Part shown: piece after piece, positions 1 to 9,055 of the stretch
Layout: each line of letters opens with the position of its first letter
How positions within the stretch are numbered: the first letter of the stretch is position 1
Source: Quatrionicoccus australiensis
GTDB taxonomy: Bacteria; Pseudomonadota; Gammaproteobacteria; Burkholderiales; Rhodocyclaceae
DNA length: 64,000 bases
Assembly: GCF_020510525.1 (NCBI RefSeq)
Contig: NZ_CP075188.1
Location: 4,107,111-4,171,110 of the forward strand
Direction: 5' to 3'
The notes under the pieces: generated by a model
What the model saw: the letters and a program-made list of their open reading frames with translations, nothing else
What the model was told of the DNA's origin: nothing
Database searches by the model: none
Program-made: the position numbers and the translations under genes

Positions 1-119
1 TGAGCAATGCCGTCTATTACTCGATATTGTTCAACGGCAAGCCGGACTCACTGAAGGCCAGGCTGGGCATCGTCGGTCCGCGCAGCAACGACACCCCCAA
101 AAATGCCGATTTGCCCTAA
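1..119 (+). CDS. C-terminal end of an unidentified protein (partial)
   Basis: The window opens inside a reading frame that starts its codons at base 3 and stops with TAA at 117-119, leaving 38 residues ending in KNADLP. Base composition and codon use match the following gene, which starts 36 bp later on the same strand, so the two may be cotranscribed. The visible residues show no motif I recognise and the N-terminal part lies outside the window, so no function is proposed. Confidence 0.55.
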   Translation, partial: SNAVYYSILFNGKPDSLKARLGIVGPRSNDTPKNADLP

Positions 120-155
120 AGTGCACCTTTATTTCGTCCAGCATGCGACCGCCCC

Positions 156-2219
156 ATGGGTGACCTGACCACGACAATTGCCACGCCCCAGGCATCGGGT
201 GATGCCTTTCATGTCCTGCGCGACTGTCGTGCGCTGTATCTGACGCTGCTCGAACAAGCGCTGCTCGAGGTCGACAACCTGCCGCCCAACGCCGTCAAGG
301 CCTTTCTGCAGGCGGTCGGCACCTATTACGACGAGATGACGGCAACGCGCCGGCGCAACGGTTTCGAGGTCGCCAAAGGTCTGACCTCGTCACGCATCAC
401 CCTGGTGGATGAAAGTGATCTCGAACTGGAAATCCGCCTGGGCGATTTTTCCGCCCATCTGATGGAAAGTACGGGCGGCGACCTGTGGCGGGTCTATCTG
501 CGCTTCATGACCCTGCTCAATCGGCCGGATCTGAGTACGGCCGACAACCCGGTCGGACCACGCGGCATTTCCCAGGGCATTGTCGAACTGTGTGCGCGCA
601 TGGGCGAAGATCAGGAAAAGACCCTGGCCCGTGTCGACCGGCTGGAAAATGGCTTTACCCGGTCGTTGACCGGTCTGTATGCCGCGCTCAACGATTTTCT
701 CGCTGAACGCCACGTCGCGCCGGCGCAGCCCGCCATTGTGACCAGCCCGGAAGCCACTACCCCGACGCCAGGCAGCCTGGCCGGCAGCGCCCCGACTCCG
801 GCCACCAACCTGCAAAGCCGCCTGCTCGGCCCGGCCACGGCGACACCGGAGAAACTCGCACCGGCGGCATTTGAAGCATTATTTGCCCGCCTCGATGACC
901 TGGCCCGTTCGGGAAAACTGACCCTGCCACCGGTACATTCATCAACCGCGACCAGCCCGTCGCTGGAAATGCTCATTCCCGGCCTGTTTGACACGGCCGA
1001 CAGTGCATCGGCCCAGCCGGCTTCGCTCAGCTCAAGTGAGCTGGGCATTCCGGGCGGCACGACCGCTGCCGCCAGCATCGACAGCATTGCGCTGATTTTC
1101 CGGGCCATTCTCGAGATGCCGGAACTACCGGAGGCGATCAAGACCATCCTGTTCAGCCTGCAGATTCCGCTCCTCAAACTGGCGCTGCTTGACAGCCGGT
1201 TTTTCACGGCCAAAGCGCATCCCGGCCATCTGCTGGTTGACCGGATCGCCCGTGCCGCCCTTGGCCTGCCCTCCGACACCCCCTCGGGAAACCCGCTCTG
1301 TGCGAGCATCGACAATATCGCGGCGGGAATACGCAACAAGTCCGCCAGTGACATCAAGGTTTTCGAAAAGGCGATTGGCGAGCTGAACACGCTGATTACC
1401 GAGCGCGACAGTCAGGTCAGCCGTTCGGCCGCCGCGTATTTCCCCCTGCTGCACCAGGTCGACCGGCGCAAGCATGCCCAGCAACGTTGCCGCGACGTCA
1501 TCGAGCAGCAACTCTCGCCGAACGTGCCGGCCGTGATCGCGACATTTTTGCGTACGCACTGGCAAAAAGTGCTGCTGGTCAGCTGGATGGAAAATGGCGA
1601 GCAAAGCACGCTGTGGCAGGACAACACCGCCCTGGTCAAGGATCTGCTGTGGAGCATCGAGCCCAAGACCGAGATCGACGACCGCAAACACCTTGCCAAG
1701 ATGCTGCCCGCGGTCGTCCGGCGCCTGAATGCCGGCATGGCCCGTATCGGTCTGGATGAAGCCAGCCAGAGCAGCTTCCTTGATGCCTGTTTCGCACTGC
1801 AGACAACCGCCATGCGTGGCGCCACGGCGCCCGAGGCTGCCAGCCCGACTACCTACGCCATCGCCGCGGCGAAGAGCCTGGCGATCAGCGAATTGAGCAC
1901 CGACAAGCTGTTGCTGAAAATATACGATCTGGGCACCGATGCAACGCTGCCCGGCCACAGCACGGCATTGCCCCCACCGGTCGGTACCTGGCTGCGCCTG
2001 ACGGAGATCGACGAACAACCGCTCTGCGGTCTGCTCTGCCAGATCAGCCCGGACAGCGGCCTGCTGCTGATCGCCAATCCGGACTGGGATTTTGCCCTGG
2101 CCATGCACCCTGATGTGCTTGAGCAAAAGCTCAAGGCAGGCACGGCCCACAACTGCATGCATGATTCGCTGTTCGACAAGGCTGCCGAACAGGCACTGCA
2201 TTCGCCGGCCGCTCTTTGA
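156..2219 (+). CDS. DUF1631 family protein
   Basis: A 687-residue protein matching the layout of the DUF1631 family, large proteobacterial proteins of unknown function sometimes mis-annotated as thymidine phosphorylases. The family-typical element HPGHLLVDRIARA lies around residues 354-366. Residues about 200-300 are rich in Ala, Pro, Ser and Thr and look like a flexible linker. The C-terminal part from about residue 609 (GTWLRLTE) resembles the small beta-barrel, PilZ-like end seen in the family. There is no signal peptide or membrane segment, so it is probably cytoplasmic. A GC-rich hairpin follows the stop codon. The family assignment is fairly secure; no biochemical role can be given. Confidence 0.8.
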   Translation: MGDLTTTIATPQASGDAFHVLRDCRALYLTLLEQALLEVDNLPPNAVKAFLQAVGTYYDEMTATRRRNGFEVAKGLTSSRITLVDESDLELEIRLGDFSAHLMESTGGDLWRVYLRFMTLLNRPDLSTADNPVGPRGISQGIVELCARMGEDQEKTLARVDRLENGFTRSLTGLYAALNDFLAERHVAPAQPAIVTSPEATTPTPGSLAGSAPTPATNLQSRLLGPATATPEKLAPAAFEALFARLDDLARSGKLTLPPVHSSTATSPSLEMLIPGLFDTADSASAQPASLSSSELGIPGGTTAAASIDSIALIFRAILEMPELPEAIKTILFSLQIPLLKLALLDSRFFTAKAHPGHLLVDRIARAALGLPSDTPSGNPLCASIDNIAAGIRNKSASDIKVFEKAIGELNTLITERDSQVSRSAAAYFPLLHQVDRRKHAQQRCRDVIEQQLSPNVPAVIATFLRTHWQKVLLVSWMENGEQSTLWQDNTALVKDLLWSIEPKTEIDDRKHLAKMLPAVVRRLNAGMARIGLDEASQSSFLDACFALQTTAMRGATAPEAASPTTYAIAAAKSLAISELSTDKLLLKIYDLGTDATLPGHSTALPPPVGTWLRLTEIDEQPLCGLLCQISPDSGLLLIANPDWDFALAMHPDVLEQKLKAGTAHNCMHDSLFDKAAEQALHSPAAL

Positions 2220-2224
2220 AAAAA

Positions 2225-2250
2225 GCCGTGGCCCAAGCGTCTGCCACGGC
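2225..2250 (+). terminator. Hairpin after the DUF1631 gene
   Basis: An 8-bp perfect stem (GCCGTGGC at 2225-2232, GCCACGGC at 2243-2250) with a 10-nt loop, starting 6 bp after the stop codon. The downstream tract is only weakly T-rich, so termination may be partial, and the next gene begins 50 bp later on the same strand. Confidence 0.5.
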
Positions 2251-2300
2251 CAAATTGCCTTAAAATTCAAGTTTTTCGCATTCTGTTTCCGGGGTTCCAC

Positions 2301-3263
2301 ATGGACATCAAAAAGGTCTTGCTGCTGGGGGGTAGCGGTTTTCTCGGCACCTACATTGCCAATCGCCTCTCGCAACGCGGCATCGAAGTCACCATTCCGA
2401 CCCGCCGTCGCGAACGGACCAAGGCGCTGATCATTCAGCCCAATATCGACATGCCGGAAGTCAATATCCACTGCGAAAAAACCCTGGCATCCCTGATGCA
2501 GGGCAAGGATGCGGTGATCAACCTGGTCGGCATCCTGCATAGCCGCGATGTCCAGTTCCCGTACAGCAAGGATTTCGGTAATGCGCACGTCGAACTGCCG
2601 AAGAAGATCATTGCCGCCTGCAAGGCAAGCGGCGTGCGTCGTCTGGTACATATGAGCGCACTCAAGGCCGATCCGAAGGCTCCGTCGGAATATCTCGCCT
2701 CGAAGGGCGACGGCGAAGCCGTCGTGCTCGGCGCAAAGAATGATCTGGACGTCACCGTGTTCCGGCCGTCGGTGATTTTCGGCCTGGGCGACTCTTTCCT
2801 GTCCACCTTTGCCAGCGTCCTGAAAAAGGCGCCGATCTTCCCGCTCGGTTTCGGACATGCCCGCTTCCAGCCGGTCTGGGCTGCCGATGTGGCCGATGCC
2901 TTCGTCGACAGTCTGGGCAACGAAGCCACCTTTGGTCAGGCCTACGATCTGGTCGGCCCCAAGGTTTATACCCTGCGCGAACTGGTCGACTACACCGCCG
3001 AACTGACCCGCAGCACGGCAAGAATCATCGCCTTGTCCGAGAGCTGGGCCTACCTGCAGGCCGGCCTGATGTGGCTGGCCCCGCAGCCGCTGCTTTCGCC
3101 GGACAACCTGCGCTCGATGCAGGTCGACAGCGTTTGCGACAGCAGTTGCAATCCGCCGGCCGACTGGAAGCCGACGGCACTCGAAGCCATTGCACCGACC
3201 TACATCGCGCAGAACACGCCGAAGGGCAAGCTCGACAGCTTCCGCTTCCGCGCCGGGCGTTAA
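2301..3263 (+). CDS. NDUFA9-like NAD(P)-binding SDR-family protein
   Basis: A 320-residue atypical short-chain dehydrogenase/reductase. The nucleotide-binding glycine motif GGSGFLG is at residues 10-16, and a YLASK (YxxxK) element follows about residue 130. The sequence pattern (VFRPSVIFGLGD, then QPVWAADVADAF) is that of the complex I NDUFA9 subfamily, whose mitochondrial members are accessory subunits of NADH dehydrogenase. Bacterial members are isolated genes with unclear roles, possibly in quinone or lipid metabolism. The cca gene follows after 18 bp, so the two are probably cotranscribed. No nuo genes are nearby. Confidence 0.85.
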   Translation: MDIKKVLLLGGSGFLGTYIANRLSQRGIEVTIPTRRRERTKALIIQPNIDMPEVNIHCEKTLASLMQGKDAVINLVGILHSRDVQFPYSKDFGNAHVELPKKIIAACKASGVRRLVHMSALKADPKAPSEYLASKGDGEAVVLGAKNDLDVTVFRPSVIFGLGDSFLSTFASVLKKAPIFPLGFGHARFQPVWAADVADAFVDSLGNEATFGQAYDLVGPKVYTLRELVDYTAELTRSTARIIALSESWAYLQAGLMWLAPQPLLSPDNLRSMQVDSVCDSSCNPPADWKPTALEAIAPTYIAQNTPKGKLDSFRFRAGR

Positions 3264-3281
3264 ATCCAGCCCGCTTCGCCC

Positions 3282-4505
3282 GTGCAGATCTACATCGTCG
3301 GCGGCGCTGTCCGCGACGAATTGCTCGGCCGGACCAATGCCGACCGCGACTATGTCGTGGTCGGCGCTTCACCGGAAATCATGCTGGCGCGCGGCTTTCG
3401 GCCGGTCGGCAAGGACTTCCCGGTGTTTCTGCATCCGCAGACCCAGGACGAATATGCGCTGGCCCGTACCGAAAGGAAAAGCGGGCACGGCTACCATGGC
3501 TTCAGCTTTCACGCGGCGCCGGATGTCACGCTGGAACAAGACCTCGCCCGCCGCGACCTGACCATCAATGCGATGGCGAAGGGCGACGACGGCACGCTGG
3601 TTGATCCGTTTGGCGGTCAACGGGATCTGCAGGGCAAAATCCTCCGCCACGTCGGCCCGGCTTTTGCCGAAGACCCGGTCCGCATCCTGCGCATTGCCCG
3701 CTTTGCCGCACGTTTTCACGAGTTTTCGGTCGCCCCGGAAACCCTGAGCCTGATGCGCAGCATGGTAAGCAGCGGCGAAGTCGATCACCTGGTTGCCGAA
3801 CGCGTCTGGCAGGAACTCGCCAAGGGCCTGATGGAAGACCATCCGGCGCGCATGTTCATGGTTCTGCGCGACTGCGGCGCACTGGCCAGGCTGTTGCCGG
3901 AGCTTGATGCATTGTTCGGGGTGCCGCAGCGCGCCGATTACCACCCGGAAATCGATACCGGCATCCACACCATGATGGTGCTGGAACAGGCTGCCCGCCA
4001 CCGTTTTCCGTTACCGGTCCGCTTTGCCGGTCTGACCCACGATCTCGGCAAGGCGACCACGCCGGCCGACATCCTGCCCCGCCACATCGGGCATGAAGCG
4101 CGCAGCGTCGATCTCAGTGAACAACTGTGTGCCCGCCTCAAGGTTCCCAACGATTGCCGCGACCTGGCGCTGCTGATGGCCAGACATCACGGCAATATTC
4201 ATCGGGCTGCCGAGCTGAAACCGGCTACCATGGTTTCATTGCTGGAAAAGACCGACGCCCTGCGCCGGCCGGAACGCTTCCGGCAACTGCTCGACACCTG
4301 CCTTTGCGACTTTACCGGCCGCCTCGGCTGGGAAGATCGCCCTTACGACAGTCCCGCCCGCCTGCTTTCCGCCCTCACAGCGGTCAACCGCGTCGAAGCG
4401 GGCAAAATTGCCGCCGCCTGTGCCGACAAGTCGAGCATTCCGGAACGAATCCAGCAGGCGCGCATTGCTGCCGTCAAAGAGCAGCTAAATGACTTTCGCA
4501 ATTAA
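3282..4505 (+). CDS. cca: CCA-adding tRNA nucleotidyltransferase (multifunctional CCA protein)
   Basis: Adds or repairs the 3'-terminal CCA of tRNAs. The GTG start is supported because the nucleotidyltransferase signature GGAVRDELLGR begins at residue 5; the metal-binding DRD motif follows near residues 21-23. The class II head, neck and body are followed by an HD domain with THDLGK around residues 252-257. The 407-residue length and HD domain fit the gammaproteobacterial/betaproteobacterial multifunctional enzyme, which also has phosphohydrolase activity. The gene is convergent with the DUF2905 gene and overlaps its end by 21 bp. Confidence 0.95.
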   Translation: MQIYIVGGAVRDELLGRTNADRDYVVVGASPEIMLARGFRPVGKDFPVFLHPQTQDEYALARTERKSGHGYHGFSFHAAPDVTLEQDLARRDLTINAMAKGDDGTLVDPFGGQRDLQGKILRHVGPAFAEDPVRILRIARFAARFHEFSVAPETLSLMRSMVSSGEVDHLVAERVWQELAKGLMEDHPARMFMVLRDCGALARLLPELDALFGVPQRADYHPEIDTGIHTMMVLEQAARHRFPLPVRFAGLTHDLGKATTPADILPRHIGHEARSVDLSEQLCARLKVPNDCRDLALLMARHHGNIHRAAELKPATMVSLLEKTDALRRPERFRQLLDTCLCDFTGRLGWEDRPYDSPARLLSALTAVNRVEAGKIAAACADKSSIPERIQQARIAAVKEQLNDFRN

Positions 4506-4682
4506 CCAGAGCAAAGCCGAAAAAATTATCGTCGTGGCCAGTGGAAACATGTAGCGACGACCGCGCCACCGGAAGCTGAAGTCGCCGGGCAACTGACCGA
4601 ACCGGATGAAACGCGCGAGATGGGGAGTGATGATCCCGAGCAAAAAAATCGCGACGACCAGCGTCAGTATCCACTTCAACAT
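4485..4682 (-). CDS. DUF2905 small membrane protein
   Basis: A 65-residue protein with two membrane segments (about residues 2-20 and 43-63) separated by a polar loop containing the family-typical RFGQLPGDFSFRWRG. I chose the internal ATG (MLKWILTL) as start because the frame upstream adds 13 polar residues absent from the family and runs toward the divergent hydrolase gene. The function of DUF2905 is unknown; it is expected in the inner membrane. Its 3' end overlaps the end of cca by 21 bp in convergent orientation. Confidence 0.8.
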   Translation of the reverse strand: MLKWILTLVVAIFLLGIITPHLARFIRFGQLPGDFSFRWRGRRYMFPLATTIIFSALLWLIAKVI

Positions 4683-4742
4683 TGAGCCTTGCACCGCAGG
4701 GTGAAAATCGCATTTAAACACGCTTCAACCCCACAGATTGCC

Positions 4743-5549
4743 ATGCTAAAAACTCAAATGATTGAAGGGCTGGAAGTTTTCTCCTGCCTGCCCGCAAAAA
4801 AAACGAATCGCCCGCCCGTACTCTTCGTTCATGGCGCCTTTGCCGGCGGCTGGATGTGGACCGAAACCTTCATGCCTTTCCTCGCCAAGGCCGGCTATCC
4901 CTGCTACGCGCTGTCGCTGCGTGGCCATGGCGGCAGCAACGGGATCGACCAGATCGACTGGCACTCGATCAACGACTTCGTCGCCGACGTCAATACCGTG
5001 GTCAATTGGCTGGGCACGCCGCCGGTTCTGGTCGGTCATTCGATGGGCGGCTTCGTCGTCCAGAAGTATCTCGAACACCATCAGGTACCTGGCGCAGCGC
5101 TGGTCTGTTCGGTGCCGCCGCAAGGCCTGATCGCCGCCCAGTTCCACCTGATGTTCCAGAAGCCGCAGCTGTTCATGGACATCAACAGCATCATGAGCGG
5201 CAATTACCCGGATACGGAAATTCTCAAGGAAGCGCTGTTTGCCGGCGAAATCGACCCGACCATGCTGGCTGCCTGGCTGGATCGCATGCAACCCGAGTCG
5301 CACCGGGCGCTGTGGGACATGTCGATGTTCAACCTGCCCAACCTGCACGCCATGCATCGCCCGCCGATGCTGATCCTGGGCGCCGAACTCGACGTGCTGG
5401 TGCCGGCCTTCCTGGTACAGGCAACGGCGCACACCTATGGCTTACCGGTGCATATTTTCCGCAATATGGGTCACGCCGTGACCCACGAAAAAGAATGGCC
5501 GCTGGTTGCGGCCATGTTGCGCGACTGGCTGAACGACATCACGCCTTGA
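4743..5549 (+). CDS. Alpha/beta-fold hydrolase
   Basis: A 268-residue alpha/beta hydrolase. The oxyanion-hole region FVHGAFAGG is near the N-terminus and the nucleophile elbow GHSMGG is near residues 98-103, with Ser100 as nucleophile. The acid (AELDVLVP) and the His (MGHAVTHE) complete a plausible triad in the right order. The start at 4743 is preferred over 4689, which would add a basic stretch outside the fold. Substrate cannot be read from the sequence. The last 11 bp overlap the convergent yjfB-like gene. Confidence 0.85.
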   Translation: MLKTQMIEGLEVFSCLPAKKTNRPPVLFVHGAFAGGWMWTETFMPFLAKAGYPCYALSLRGHGGSNGIDQIDWHSINDFVADVNTVVNWLGTPPVLVGHSMGGFVVQKYLEHHQVPGAALVCSVPPQGLIAAQFHLMFQKPQLFMDINSIMSGNYPDTEILKEALFAGEIDPTMLAAWLDRMQPESHRALWDMSMFNLPNLHAMHRPPMLILGAELDVLVPAFLVQATAHTYGLPVHIFRNMGHAVTHEKEWPLVAAMLRDWLNDITP

Positions 5550-5730
5550 CGTCGATGCTGTTGCCCAGGTTAGGCGGGTTGTTCGGCATCTGCGGCACCG
5601 CCTGCAGCAATTGCATGGCGTTTTGCGCCTGAATATCCATTGCCTTCTTGAGCACCAGCGTGCTGACAGCATCACCCGTCTGGGCTTGCGACAGCGCACT
5701 ACTCAGGGTTCCTACGGAGGAGACATCCAT
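5539..5730 (-). CDS. YjfB-like putative motility protein
   Basis: A 63-residue protein beginning MDVSSVGTLSS and containing the VLKKAMDIQAQNAMQLLQA helix typical of the YjfB family. These small proteins were first noted in Bacillus and are often found in flagellated bacteria; a motility link is inferred from regulon membership, not mechanism. The C-terminal part is rich in Pro and Asn. It stands alone on the minus strand, and its end overlaps the convergent hydrolase gene by 11 bp. No flagellar gene is visible in the window. Confidence 0.75.
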   Translation of the reverse strand: MDVSSVGTLSSALSQAQTGDAVSTLVLKKAMDIQAQNAMQLLQAVPQMPNNPPNLGNSIDVKA

Positions 5731-5833
5731 GTTTCTTCCTTCCCGACGATCCGGATCAGGTCTTCAGTTTAGCTGTCTATTCGGGGAAAGCAACAAAAAA
5801 TACAAAACCGCGAATATTGCTCAGCAAATCCGG

Positions 5834-7003
5834 CTACAAACGCCGGCTCTGGTCACCGCTGACAAAGCCGCAGAGTGGTTCCGGCGAATGCTCGTCCAGA
5901 CCACGCCCGATCGCGATGACCTTGAACAGTTCACCCATCTCATGCGGCATCAGCAACTTGTTCACCGCACTCGCGGCGCGAATGTAGTCCGGCGTGGCGG
6001 CGGGCAGGGCCGCCAGACGATCGAGAATGCCGCAATTGAGCAGAAACTGTCCCTGGCTGGTGTAACCGAGCAGCTCCAGTCCGTTGCCATGCGCCGCGGC
6101 AATAATGGCCGTGAAATCGACGTGTACCGTTACGTCCTGCAGCCCCGGCAAGTAGAACGGATCCGGGTGCGCAAAATGGCGGTAGTGACACATCAGCGTG
6201 CCGCGCGCCCGTTGCTGGTGATAGAACTCGCGGCGCGGAAAGCCATAGTCGATCAGCAGCAGGGCGCCGCGTTGCAGGCGATGCCCCCATTCCGCCGCCC
6301 AGGCCCGACAGGCGAGACTGATTTCACTCTCGAATCCGGGCGGCAACTGGCACTGTTCGCCAATCTCGCGGGCGGCGGCAAGCAATTCACCGGTTGCCGG
6401 TCGTTCTTCCCAGACGAACTCACCATTGGCCGCCAGAGCCACGCCACGCGCAAAAATGCCGTTTTCGCGCCAGGCCACGAGATCGGCCGGCATGGCATCA
6501 AGCAACTCATTGGCAACCACCACCCCGGAAAAATCTTCCGGCAGGGCATCGAGCCAGCGCACACGTTCCAGCAGATGTGGCGCCTCGGCCGCCAGGGTCG
6601 CCTGCTGGCGCTGACGCAGGTCCGCCGACAGGTCGAGAATGCAATAACTGGCCGGCAAGGCTTCCAGACACTCCAGTTCAAGCAGCAGATCGGCAGCCAG
6701 GCGACCGGTGCCGGCCCCGACCTCAAGAACGACAGGCGCCGATTGCGCCATGATCTGGGCAACCTGGCGGGCCAGGGCCTGCCCGAACAAGCCGGTCATG
6801 CCGGGCGCCGTGATGAAATCCCCGGCCGCGCCGAATTTGTGCGCACCTGCCGTGTAATAGCCAAGGCCCGGCGCATAAAGCAGTGCTTCCATGAAGCCGG
6901 CGAAGGACAGCCAGCCGCCGGCAGCAGCGATCTGCTGCTGGATCGCGCGGGTCAGTTTTTCGCTGTGTGCTTGTGCGTCGGAAGACGGGAGAGGCAGGTC
7001 CAT
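5834..7003 (-). CDS. MidA/NDUFAF7-type SAM-dependent methyltransferase
   Basis: A 389-residue class I methyltransferase of the DUF185/MidA/NDUFAF7 family; the eukaryotic homologue methylates an arginine in the complex I subunit NDUFS2. Family features are the early GYYTAG element and the SAM-binding motif EVGAGTGRL around residues 93-101, followed by ANELLDAMP. The frame remains open upstream to 7927, but MDLPLPSS at 7003 is the start that fits the family and avoids overlap with divergent ttcA. Bacterial targets are unknown; complex I methylation is only an inference. It lies about 190 bp from the divergent ttcA start. Confidence 0.88.
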   Translation of the reverse strand: MDLPLPSSDAQAHSEKLTRAIQQQIAAAGGWLSFAGFMEALLYAPGLGYYTAGAHKFGAAGDFITAPGMTGLFGQALARQVAQIMAQSAPVVLEVGAGTGRLAADLLLELECLEALPASYCILDLSADLRQRQQATLAAEAPHLLERVRWLDALPEDFSGVVVANELLDAMPADLVAWRENGIFARGVALAANGEFVWEERPATGELLAAAREIGEQCQLPPGFESEISLACRAWAAEWGHRLQRGALLLIDYGFPRREFYHQQRARGTLMCHYRHFAHPDPFYLPGLQDVTVHVDFTAIIAAAHGNGLELLGYTSQGQFLLNCGILDRLAALPAATPDYIRAASAVNKLLMPHEMGELFKVIAIGRGLDEHSPEPLCGFVSGDQSRRL

Positions 7004-7192
7004 GGCTACTCCGAAAAACGCGGATTTTATCCGGCAAAGCGGGCCGCTTCCGAATTCCGGCACTTTATTTTCGTCGACCGACTGACCACCGGATAGCGCG
7101 CCAAACCACCACAACAGGAAATTGCCGCCCTTCTCGGGGTAAACTCCGCCTTTCGCTGCAAATTCAGCAGCATCCGCCTGCCAAAGATCATC

Positions 7193-8056
7193 ATGACCCA
7201 ATCGAACACCCTGCTCAAACTGCGCAAATACCTGGAAAGCCGGACCGGCAAGGCTATCGGCGACTACAACATGATCGAGGACGGCGACACCATCCTGGTC
7301 TGCGTCTCCGGCGGCAAGGATTCCTATACCCTGCTCGCCATGCTGATGGCCATGCAGCAGCGCGCTCCCATCAAATTCCGGCTGATCGCGATGAATCTCG
7401 ATCAGAAACAGCCAGGCTTTCCCGCCGACATCCTGCCGCGCTATTTCGAATCGCTCGGCATCGAGCACCGCATCGTCGAGGCTGACACCTACTCGATCGT
7501 CAAGGACAAGATCCCGGAAGGCAAGACGACCTGCTCGCTGTGCTCGCGCCTGCGCCGCGGCATCATCTACAAGACCGCCAAGGAGCTCGGCGCCAACAAG
7601 ATCGCCCTCGGTCACCACCGCGACGACATGGTGCACACGCTGTTCCTCAACCTGCTCTTTGGCGGCAAGATGAAGGCAATGCCGCCCAAGCTGGTAACCG
7701 ACGACCACGCCCACGTCGTCATCCGGCCGCTCGCCTATTGTTCCGAGAACGACATTGCCAAGTTCGCGCGCGGCATGGAGTTTCCTATCATCCCGTGCAA
7801 TCTGTGCGGTTCGCAGGAAAACCTGCAGCGCCAGAAAATCCGCGAGATGATGCAGGACTGGGACAAGCGCTTCCCGGGCCGTACCGAATCGGTGATGACA
7901 GCACTGCAGAACGTTGTGCCCTCGCATCTCGCCGACAACAATCTGTTCGACTTCCGGGGGCTGACCCTGGACACGGCAGTGGAGGAGGGTGATATCGTCT
8001 TCGACAGCCCGGAAATGCCGATCAGCGGCAGCATTCCTATCCAGATTGGCGCATAG
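7193..8056 (+). CDS. ttcA: tRNA 2-thiocytidine biosynthesis protein TtcA
   Basis: Catalyses ATP-dependent 2-thiolation of cytidine 32 in some tRNAs using an Fe-S cluster. The PP-loop motif SGGKDS is at about residues 39-44. Two CxxC pairs that ligate the cluster are visible at Cys114/Cys117 and Cys202/Cys205. The 287-residue length fits the family. The gene stands alone on the plus strand, divergent from the MidA-like gene, with a possible promoter for the next gene following its stop. Confidence 0.95.
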   Translation: MTQSNTLLKLRKYLESRTGKAIGDYNMIEDGDTILVCVSGGKDSYTLLAMLMAMQQRAPIKFRLIAMNLDQKQPGFPADILPRYFESLGIEHRIVEADTYSIVKDKIPEGKTTCSLCSRLRRGIIYKTAKELGANKIALGHHRDDMVHTLFLNLLFGGKMKAMPPKLVTDDHAHVVIRPLAYCSENDIAKFARGMEFPIIPCNLCGSQENLQRQKIREMMQDWDKRFPGRTESVMTALQNVVPSHLADNNLFDFRGLTLDTAVEEGDIVFDSPEMPISGSIPIQIGA

Positions 8057-8078
8057 CGCCGGGATTGCAACAATCCGT

Positions 8079-8103
8079 TTATAATCGCGTTTTCAACATC
8101 TTG
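8079..8103 (+). promoter_or_regulatory. Candidate promoter of the cyclase/FHA gene
   Basis: A perfect TATAAT is at 8080-8085, 35 bp before the start codon, followed by CGCGTTTTCAAC (8086-8097) and TCTTG (8099-8103). No good -35 element is visible at normal spacing. Nearly the same arrangement occurs before the sodium/solute symporter gene at 15952-15979, which supports a real promoter element. Confidence 0.4.
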
Positions 8104-8119
8104 CGGCAGCGAGCAGTCC

Positions 8120-9004
8120 ATGAGCATTCAGCAACGCAAATTGATTGTCATGTTTGCCGACGTATCGGGCAGCGCTCGCCTGTTTGAACGTCTGGGTGAC
8201 ACGGAAGCCATGCACGCCGTGGAACGTTGCCTCAAGCGTATGAACCGCTCGATCGAAAGCTGCCGCGGCCGCATCGTCCAGGTGGTCGGCGATGAAGTAC
8301 TGGCTGCCTTCGAATCGGCAGAGGATGCCTGCCAGGCCTCGATCGACATGCAACAGCGCATTGCCGATCTGCCACCGGTTTCCGGCCTGAAGCTGACTAT
8401 CCGCATCGGTCTGCACGCCGGGCTGGTCAATGAAACTGATGGCGAATTGAGTGGCGAGGTAATCACCACCGCGGCTCGCGTGGTCGGCCTGGCGCGACGT
8501 GACCAGATCCTTGGCAGTACCGCACTGATTACCGAACTCGGCCCGATCGGTGCACTCAACACCCGCCCGATGCCGAGTCTGGGCACCATTCAGGAGAATG
8601 GCGAGCAACTCGACATTTTTCAGATCGATTGGTCCGCAAACGTGGTGCCCGGCCAGTTCAGTTCGCTCAGCGTCATGCCGGTCGACCGTCTCTGCGTCCG
8701 CTATCATGGCCAAGCCCATCTGCTCGATGACAAGGTGCGGGTTCTTACCTTGGGGCGCGATCCCGGCAGCAAGCTGTACATCTCGGATCGCAAGGCCTCG
8801 CGGGCGCACGCCCGCATCGAAAAACGCAACAATGGTTACTATCTGGTCGATACCAGTACCAACGGTACCTTTGTCAATTTTGCCGGCCAGCAGGAAGTGC
8901 TGGTTCGCCAGCACGAGATCCTGATGCAGGGCAGCGGCATTATCTGCTTTGGCGCCTCGATCAAGGACCCCAAGGCGGACCAGGCAACTTTCGAACACCT
9001 GTAA
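8120..9004 (+). CDS. Class III nucleotide cyclase-like domain fused to an FHA domain
   Basis: A 294-residue cytoplasmic protein. Residues about 6-170 form a class III adenylate/guanylate cyclase homology domain: the first metal-binding Asp is Asp14 (FADVSGS) and the second is Asp58 (VVGDEVLAAF). Residues about 200-285 form a forkhead-associated domain (GRDPGS, SRAHARIE, TNGTFVN) that binds phosphothreonine peptides. The site where adenylate cyclases carry a base-selecting Lys is Gln54, and the usual transition-state Asn is Thr116, while Arg120 is kept. Catalysis is therefore doubtful; it may be a regulatory pseudo-cyclase or use another mechanism. No cognate kinase gene is adjacent. Confidence 0.85.
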   Translation: MSIQQRKLIVMFADVSGSARLFERLGDTEAMHAVERCLKRMNRSIESCRGRIVQVVGDEVLAAFESAEDACQASIDMQQRIADLPPVSGLKLTIRIGLHAGLVNETDGELSGEVITTAARVVGLARRDQILGSTALITELGPIGALNTRPMPSLGTIQENGEQLDIFQIDWSANVVPGQFSSLSVMPVDRLCVRYHGQAHLLDDKVRVLTLGRDPGSKLYISDRKASRAHARIEKRNNGYYLVDTSTNGTFVNFAGQQEVLVRQHEILMQGSGIICFGASIKDPKADQATFEHL

Positions 9005-9011
9005 ACGAAAA

Positions 9012-9033
9012 CAGGCCATCTTTCGATGGCCTG
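9012..9033 (-). terminator. Rho-independent terminator of psiF
   Basis: A 9-bp perfect stem (CAGGCCATC / GATGGCCTG) with a TTTC loop. On the minus strand it is followed by a T-rich run, so it terminates psiF. It also lies 7 bp after the convergent cyclase/FHA gene and could act in both directions. Confidence 0.75.
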
Positions 9034-9055
9034 CTCTGGCAGCCTGGAACGGCTA

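Noticed and set aside
1125..2858. 577-codon minus-strand open frame across the DUF1631 and NDUFA9-like genes
   Set aside because: It lies antisense to two well-supported genes, crosses both of them and shows low-complexity composition expected from high-GC antisense frames.
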